Origin: Plastoroseomonas hellenica | Lineage (GTDB): Bacteria; Pseudomonadota; Alphaproteobacteria; Acetobacterales; Acetobacteraceae | Direction of reading: 5' to 3' | DNA: 64,000 nucleotides | NCBI RefSeq assembly: GCF_018129085.1 | Contig: NZ_JAAGBB010000011.1 | Coordinates: 1 to 64,000, forward strand | The notes under the pieces: generated by a model | What the model was told of the DNA's origin: nothing | Databases searched by the model: none | Seen by the model: the letters and a program-made list of their open reading frames with translations, nothing else | Part shown: positions 60,164-64,000 of the stretch, piece after piece | Layout: each line of letters begins with the position of its first letter | Position numbering within the stretch: position 1 is the stretch's first letter | Program-made: the position numbers and the translations under genes

Positions 60164-60793
60164 ATGCCCACGCTGTACTATGCACCCGGTGCCTGCTCGC
60201 TGGCGCCCAACATCACACTTGAATGGATCGGCAGGCCGTACGAAGCGGTCAAGGTGCAATACGGCTCCGACGCACTGCTTGCGGTGAACCCCGCGGGCGC
60301 GGTGCCCACTCTTCGTGAGGATGATGGCTGGCTTCTGACTCAAGCCGGCGCCATCCTGGACTATCTCGCGCACAAGCACCCCGAGGCCATGCTTGCCGGC
60401 GGCAACGGCCTGCGCGCCAAAGCCGAAGCGCATCGCTGGTCCGCATTCTTCACGTCGGACATTCACGCCGCCTTCTGGCCGATCTTCATGCCGTCCCGCT
60501 ACACGACCGACGCGCGTGATGCCGCGCGCAAGGCCGTGACGGAAGCGGGGCAGCAACTGGTGGCGAGGCAATTTGCCATCCTCGACCGGCACCTCGACGG
60601 ACGCGACTATATCCTCGACGGCGGACGCTCGATCATCGATGCCTATGCGTTTCCCATGATCCGCTGGGCAACGAAGCTGCTGCCTCACCAACTGAACGCG
60701 TACCCCAATGTCCAGGCGCTGCATGACAGGATCGCAGCCGATCCGGCGGTGCAGAGAGTGCTGGCGCGCGAGCAAGCCGCTGGCCACGCGTAG
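60164..60793 (+). CDS. Glutathione S-transferase family protein
   Basis: A 209-residue protein, beta-class-like. LYYAPGACSLAPNITLEWIGRPYEAVKV has the conserved Ser/Cys start, VNPAGAVPTLREDDGWLLTQAGAILDYLA binds glutathione, and a helical C-terminal domain follows. AAGGAGG precedes the ATG at 60164. It lies 95 bp after the Kef gene and may be co-transcribed, joining glutathione adduct formation with Kef control. Confidence 0.9.
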   Translation: MPTLYYAPGACSLAPNITLEWIGRPYEAVKVQYGSDALLAVNPAGAVPTLREDDGWLLTQAGAILDYLAHKHPEAMLAGGNGLRAKAEAHRWSAFFTSDIHAAFWPIFMPSRYTTDARDAARKAVTEAGQQLVARQFAILDRHLDGRDYILDGGRSIIDAYAFPMIRWATKLLPHQLNAYPNVQALHDRIAADPAVQRVLAREQAAGHA

Positions 60794-60830
60794 CGAGAGG
60801 ACTGATGGTCGCAGCTCGGCCAGCCAAGCG

Positions 60831-61727
60831 TCAGTCGCGCGATATGGACAGCCCCGCGAGAAGCGGAGCGTAGGCGGCGAGCCTGCGGGACATGAACTCC
60901 GTGAAGAGCCGCACGCGCTTCGTCGTGCGTGTCTCCCCCTGCGTGAGAAGCCAGACCGTTCCGTACATGTGCAGCTCGGTGCCCGGCACCCTCACCAGCA
61001 GGGGGTCGGCATCTCCGACGAAGCAGGGCAGTGTCGTGATCCCGAGCCCTCGCCGCACAGCAGCGATCTGCGCCCCGGCGTCCGTGGTCCTGAATGGAAC
61101 CCCCGTGGTGCGAACCTCACCCTCGCTGGCCCAATCCGGGATTCCATGAATGCTTATGACGATCCACCGGATGGGATCAGGCGCGCCCGCACGCCATGCG
61201 GCTAGTCGATCGCGGGACATGTAGACGCCGCCGAACAGCTCCGGTCCCTTCAGGCCGTGAAGATTGAGCGGCAGGGTCTTGCGGTCGTAGACGACGCGGA
61301 TCGCCACGTCGGCCTCTCGGTTGGTCAGATTTGCCAGCTCGCCGGACGACAGGATTTCGATCTCGATGTCCGGATGCAGACGCGCGAAATCGGCGAAGTC
61401 CGGCATGAGGAGATGTGTCGCAAGCGGCGGTGCCATCGTTACCCGCAGACGCCCGCGCACGCTCTGGTCGCGCCCGAAGACGCGCGTCTCCAGCTGGTGC
61501 GACGACGCTTCCATCTGGTTCGCGAGCTCGAGGACCTCCTCGCCCGCCGCCGTCAGGCGGTAGCCGGAAGGCAGCTTTTCGAACATGTGCGCCCCGAGGT
61601 GTTCCTCGAGCTGGGCGATGCGTCGCAGCACCGTCGAGTGGTTCACCCCGAGGCGCTCGGCAGCGGCCCGCAGTGAGCCTCCGCGCGCCACGGCCAGAAA
61701 ATAGCGGACGTCATCCCAGTCGATCAT
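60831..61727 (-). CDS. LysR-family transcriptional regulator
   Basis: A 298-residue regulator. Helix-turn-helix MIDWDDVRYFLAVARGGSLRAAAERLGVNHSTVLRRIAQLEEHLGAHMFEKLPSGYRLTAAGEEVL, with effector domain to the end. The ATG at 61727 is the usual start. Divergent from the SDR gene 268 bp away, which it probably regulates. Confidence 0.88.
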   Translation of the reverse strand: MIDWDDVRYFLAVARGGSLRAAAERLGVNHSTVLRRIAQLEEHLGAHMFEKLPSGYRLTAAGEEVLELANQMEASSHQLETRVFGRDQSVRGRLRVTMAPPLATHLLMPDFADFARLHPDIEIEILSSGELANLTNREADVAIRVVYDRKTLPLNLHGLKGPELFGGVYMSRDRLAAWRAGAPDPIRWIVISIHGIPDWASEGEVRTTGVPFRTTDAGAQIAAVRRGLGITTLPCFVGDADPLLVRVPGTELHMYGTVWLLTQGETRTTKRVRLFTEFMSRRLAAYAPLLAGLSISRD

Positions 61728-61901
61728 GGTGCAATCCGGCACCGCGCGGTGCGCCTTCCAAAGCCCGAATCTAACCCATCGAACAGCAGCACGGGCGGTC
61801 GTCATAGCCTATGCCGACGCGCGCGGCCCATTCCAAACGGCGGACACCGATCGTCGCGGCTGGCGTCAGTCCTCCAGCCGGATCGATTTCGCACCACCGG
61901 T

Positions 61902-61917
61902 GTGCGCACTTCCGCAC
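61902..61917. promoter_or_regulatory. Dyad in the lysR/SDR intergenic region
   Basis: GTGCG (61902-61906) and CGCAC (61913-61917) with a 6-nt spacer, 78 bp before the SDR start. LysR proteins bind imperfect dyads of this size. It is a short match, so the call is tentative. The rest of the gap 61728-61995 shows nothing else. Confidence 0.3.
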
Positions 61918-61995
61918 TCAATGCCCGGCCTGGCGGACCCATCTCGAGGTTCTCGGGGGCCCCTCCGAACGACCAAACGGAGTCTGAAGGAAGTC

Positions 61996-62730
61996 ATGGG
62001 AAAGCTTGAGGGTAAGGTTGCAGTCATCACGGGCGGATCGAGCGGCATGGCGCTGGCGAGCGCCAAGCGGTTCGTTGAAGAAGGCGCCTATGTTTTCATC
62101 ACGGGTCGGAGGCAGGAGGCGCTGGACGAGGCCGTCAAGCTGATCGGCCGGAACGTGACCGGCCTGCGCGGCGACGCGTCCAATCTCGACGACCTCGACC
62201 GCCTGTTCGATACGGTCAAGCGGGAAAAGGGCAAGATCGACGTCCTGTATGCGAGCGCCGGCACGGGCGAAGCCGCCCCACTGGGCGAGATTACCGAGCA
62301 GCACTTCGATGCGGCCTTCAACCTGAATGCGCGCGGCACGCTGTTTACGGTCCAGAAGGCGTTGCCGCTGTTCAACGATGGCGGATCGATTTTCATGACC
62401 GGGTCAGTTGCTTCGATCAAAGGCTTTCCTGGTTACAGCGTGTATGCGGCGAGCAAGGCGGCGCTGCACGCATTCGCACGCGGTTGGCTCAATGAACTGA
62501 AGGGCAGGAATATCCGGGTGAACGTGCTGCACCCGGGGCCGATCGCCACACCGATGCAGGACCAGGTCCTCACCGAGGAGGCGAAGCAGATGTTCGAATC
62601 CCTGATCCCGCGGGGAAAGATGGGTCGCCCTGAGGAAATTGCGGCGGTCGCGCTGTTCCTCGCTTCCGACGATTCGAGCTTCGTGAATGGGGTGGAGCTG
62701 TCCGTCGACGGCGGCTTCTCGGCCATCTGA
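61996..62730 (+). CDS. Short-chain dehydrogenase/reductase (SDR)
   Basis: A 244-residue classical SDR. The NAD(P) motif is VAVITGGSSGMALASAKRF, the next motif is ASAGTGEAAP (variant of NNAG), and the catalytic triad is Ser in FMTGSVAS, Tyr and Lys in YSVYAASKAAL. It ends GVELSVDGGFSAI, as expected. The Arg in ITGRRQEAL suggests NADPH use. Substrate unknown. Followed by an F420-reductase-like gene on the same strand. Confidence 0.92.
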   Translation: MGKLEGKVAVITGGSSGMALASAKRFVEEGAYVFITGRRQEALDEAVKLIGRNVTGLRGDASNLDDLDRLFDTVKREKGKIDVLYASAGTGEAAPLGEITEQHFDAAFNLNARGTLFTVQKALPLFNDGGSIFMTGSVASIKGFPGYSVYAASKAALHAFARGWLNELKGRNIRVNVLHPGPIATPMQDQVLTEEAKQMFESLIPRGKMGRPEEIAAVALFLASDDSSFVNGVELSVDGGFSAI

Positions 62731-62881
62731 ATTCGCGCCGGATCGCCGGAAGTGGCTGACGGTCCGGCCGCGCCGAAGTTGTCCACGGCAGGACGACTAC
62801 TCGAAGGTCACCACACATCGGAACGGATAACCCAGCGCCGTTGAAGGCCGGGCATCAATAGCAACAGATCGGAGACGCACT

Positions 62882-63481
62882 ATGAGTTATGCGATCGTAG
62901 GATTCGGTAAGATTGGCCAGGCCCTCGCTCACGCCTTCGCCCGCAGAAACATCGACGTGACCGTCGCGAGCCGCCGTCCGCCCGAGGCGTTGGCGCCGCA
63001 GGCTGGGGCGATCGGGCACACGGTCGTCGCCAAGTCGCTGCGGGATGCACTCGAGGCCGATACGATCATCTTGGCGGTCCCGTTCGGGGAGCATCGCGAG
63101 GTCGCGAAGGCCCTGCCGAGCTGGGAAGGCAAGACAATCATCGACGCGACGAACGCGTTCCCAGTGCCTGAAGAGCTGGACGGGCTCCCGTCCTCCGCCT
63201 TCGTCGCGAAGGCGTTCGCCGGCGCCAAGCTCGTCAAAGGGTTCAATCACCTGATTGCGGCCACCCTGGCTGCCGATCCGATCGTCGAGGGCGGGCACCG
63301 GGTCGTCTTTCTGTCTGGTGACGACGAGGACGCGATCGCTCCCGTGGCGGCCCTGGCCAAACAACTCGGGTTCGCACCCGTCAAGCTGGGAAAGCTCAAC
63401 GAGGGTGGCGCGCTGGTGCACGCACGCGGCCGCACTTGGGGCCCGCTGATCTTCCAGGACCTGTTCAAGAAGGAGCAGTAA
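62882..63481 (+). CDS. NADPH-dependent F420 reductase-like oxidoreductase
   Basis: A 199-residue Rossmann protein. The start MSYAIVGFGKIGQALAHAFARRNIDVTVASRRPPEAL binds the nucleotide, and LVKGFNHLIAATLAADP resembles the NPD family (F420:NADPH and NAD(P)-binding relatives). In bacteria without F420 these act on unknown substrates. ATG at 62882, in the wake of the SDR gene. Confidence 0.8.
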   Translation: MSYAIVGFGKIGQALAHAFARRNIDVTVASRRPPEALAPQAGAIGHTVVAKSLRDALEADTIILAVPFGEHREVAKALPSWEGKTIIDATNAFPVPEELDGLPSSAFVAKAFAGAKLVKGFNHLIAATLAADPIVEGGHRVVFLSGDDEDAIAPVAALAKQLGFAPVKLGKLNEGGALVHARGRTWGPLIFQDLFKKEQ

Positions 63482-63591
63482 TCGATTTATGTGACCGTGT
63501 GATCGACGCCGAGAACTGGTCGCGCGCGCCGACGTCTTCGAGCAGCGCGCGACCGGTTATTGGAAGGCCAACTGCTCCACGGTACTCCCCT

Positions 63592-63606
63592 TCACTCCCA
63601 CTCGAT
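63592..63606 (-). other. Candidate attachment site: 15-bp match to the guaA 3' end
   Basis: Read on the minus strand, 63606-63592 is ATCGAGTGGGAGTGA, encoding I-E-W-E-stop. This is the conserved end of GMP synthase (GuaA), a known integration site of genomic islands. Upstream in that frame (to the right) there is a stop three codons away and no GuaA sequence, so this is the distal copy of the site. The sequence to the right is AT-richer, as expected of an inserted element. Confidence 0.45.
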
Positions 63607-64000
63607 TATTTCCTAGAGTTATAAGTCATTGATTTCTCATGTCAAAAAAAATTTCGCGGGACGCTATACCGTCAAGCACACCGTCAGAAATCCGTGCTCC
63701 TGAAAACATTGGCTTTTCTGGCCAGATTCCGGAAAAGCACATTCCGCCATCTATCGGGATGCACGGCCGCACGGACCGTCTTAAAGTCAATGCGCCTCGT
63801 CCGCCGGATCTGGCCAAAGTGACGGACGTTGCGACGAATTATACCGTCACAACTACATCCATCGAAGCCGCTTGCGAAACAAAATGAACTCTGCCGCGAG
63901 AGCGTCGGCTCGCGCCGGTGGGTTCATGCAATCTAAGCGCCGCGACGCTGAGGCTTGGCACGCGAGCGATCCTCGCTAATTTCGGCTAGGCGAACGGCTG
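63607..64000. other. AT-richer segment, possible start of an integrated element
   Basis: Composition changes abruptly, with runs such as TCAAAAAAAATTTCGC at about 63642. A plus-strand frame at 63639-63887 encodes 82 residues (ISRDAIPSSTPSEIRAPENIG in part), rich in polar residues; I cannot identify it or say whether it is a gene. The stretch 63482-63591, between the last gene and the candidate site, also shows no feature. The last 110 bases regain high GC. Confidence 0.35.

Overview
The window is a continuous, very GC-rich chromosomal segment with short intergenic gaps. The gene content fits an alphaproteobacterium: orphan Bug/TctC-type receptors, PuuE-type deacetylases, a complete branched-chain amino-acid ABC transporter, EgtB/EgtD, a DUF1127 protein and MipA/OmpV. 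A Roseomonas-like member of the Acetobacteraceae is my best guess; no rRNA, tRNA or single-copy marker in the window proves it. I saw no CRISPR array, complete insertion sequence or prophage.

Region by region. 0.2-6.5 kb: an enoyl-CoA hydratase, then a complete phosphate operon pstS-pstC-pstA-pstB-phoU-phoB behind a good Pho box, with a 13-bp hairpin between pstS and pstC and no phoR. 6.6-14 kb: a J-domain protein, two orphan Bug receptors (one with a signal-peptide frameshift), two PuuE-type deacetylases, a DUF1275 protein and a family-5 solute-binding protein. 14-21.2 kb: livH, then livM-livG-livF, separated by a mipA/ompV-like gene and a divergent two-component system. 21.2-31.7 kb: an exonuclease-like protein, a phosphoesterase, an LLM monooxygenase, an exported WD40-like/caspase protein with a glycine-zipper lipoprotein, a LivK-like receptor and serA. 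32-45.6 kb: a gamma-glutamyltransferase homologue, a 2H phosphoesterase, an Old Yellow Enzyme, small stress or metabolic genes, MocR and LysR regulators, and ergothioneine genes egtB-egtD followed by a flavodoxin-fold reductase. 45.6-56.4 kb is accessory in character: gene relics (VapC-like, truncated GNAT, Old Yellow Enzyme tail), CYTH-CHAD, DUF899 with a divergent regulator, and unrecognised membrane proteins. 56.4-63.5 kb: LysR-controlled redox genes, a Kef-type antiporter and a GST. The last 0.4 kb is AT-richer and begins at a site resembling the 3' end of guaA, a known island integration site.

The most unusual content is non-coding. One repeat family has variable 8-11 nt arms that pair with each other, a constant 31-nt core containing an inner hairpin, and a position 0-2 nt after stop codons (phoB, livH, livM, livG). 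A second type is a composite of several hairpins joined by an outer stem (about 24339-24526 and 31711-31906), including a perfect 30-bp hairpin. A third is a 164-bp element with perfect 24-bp terminal inverted repeats (38143-38306). In the first two types stem sequences differ between copies while pairing is kept, suggesting that structure matters.

The regulatory logic visible is Pho control of pst, a 19-bp inverted repeat between mipA and its two-component system, a dyad at the mocR promoter, and several LysR or other regulators divergent from their likely targets.
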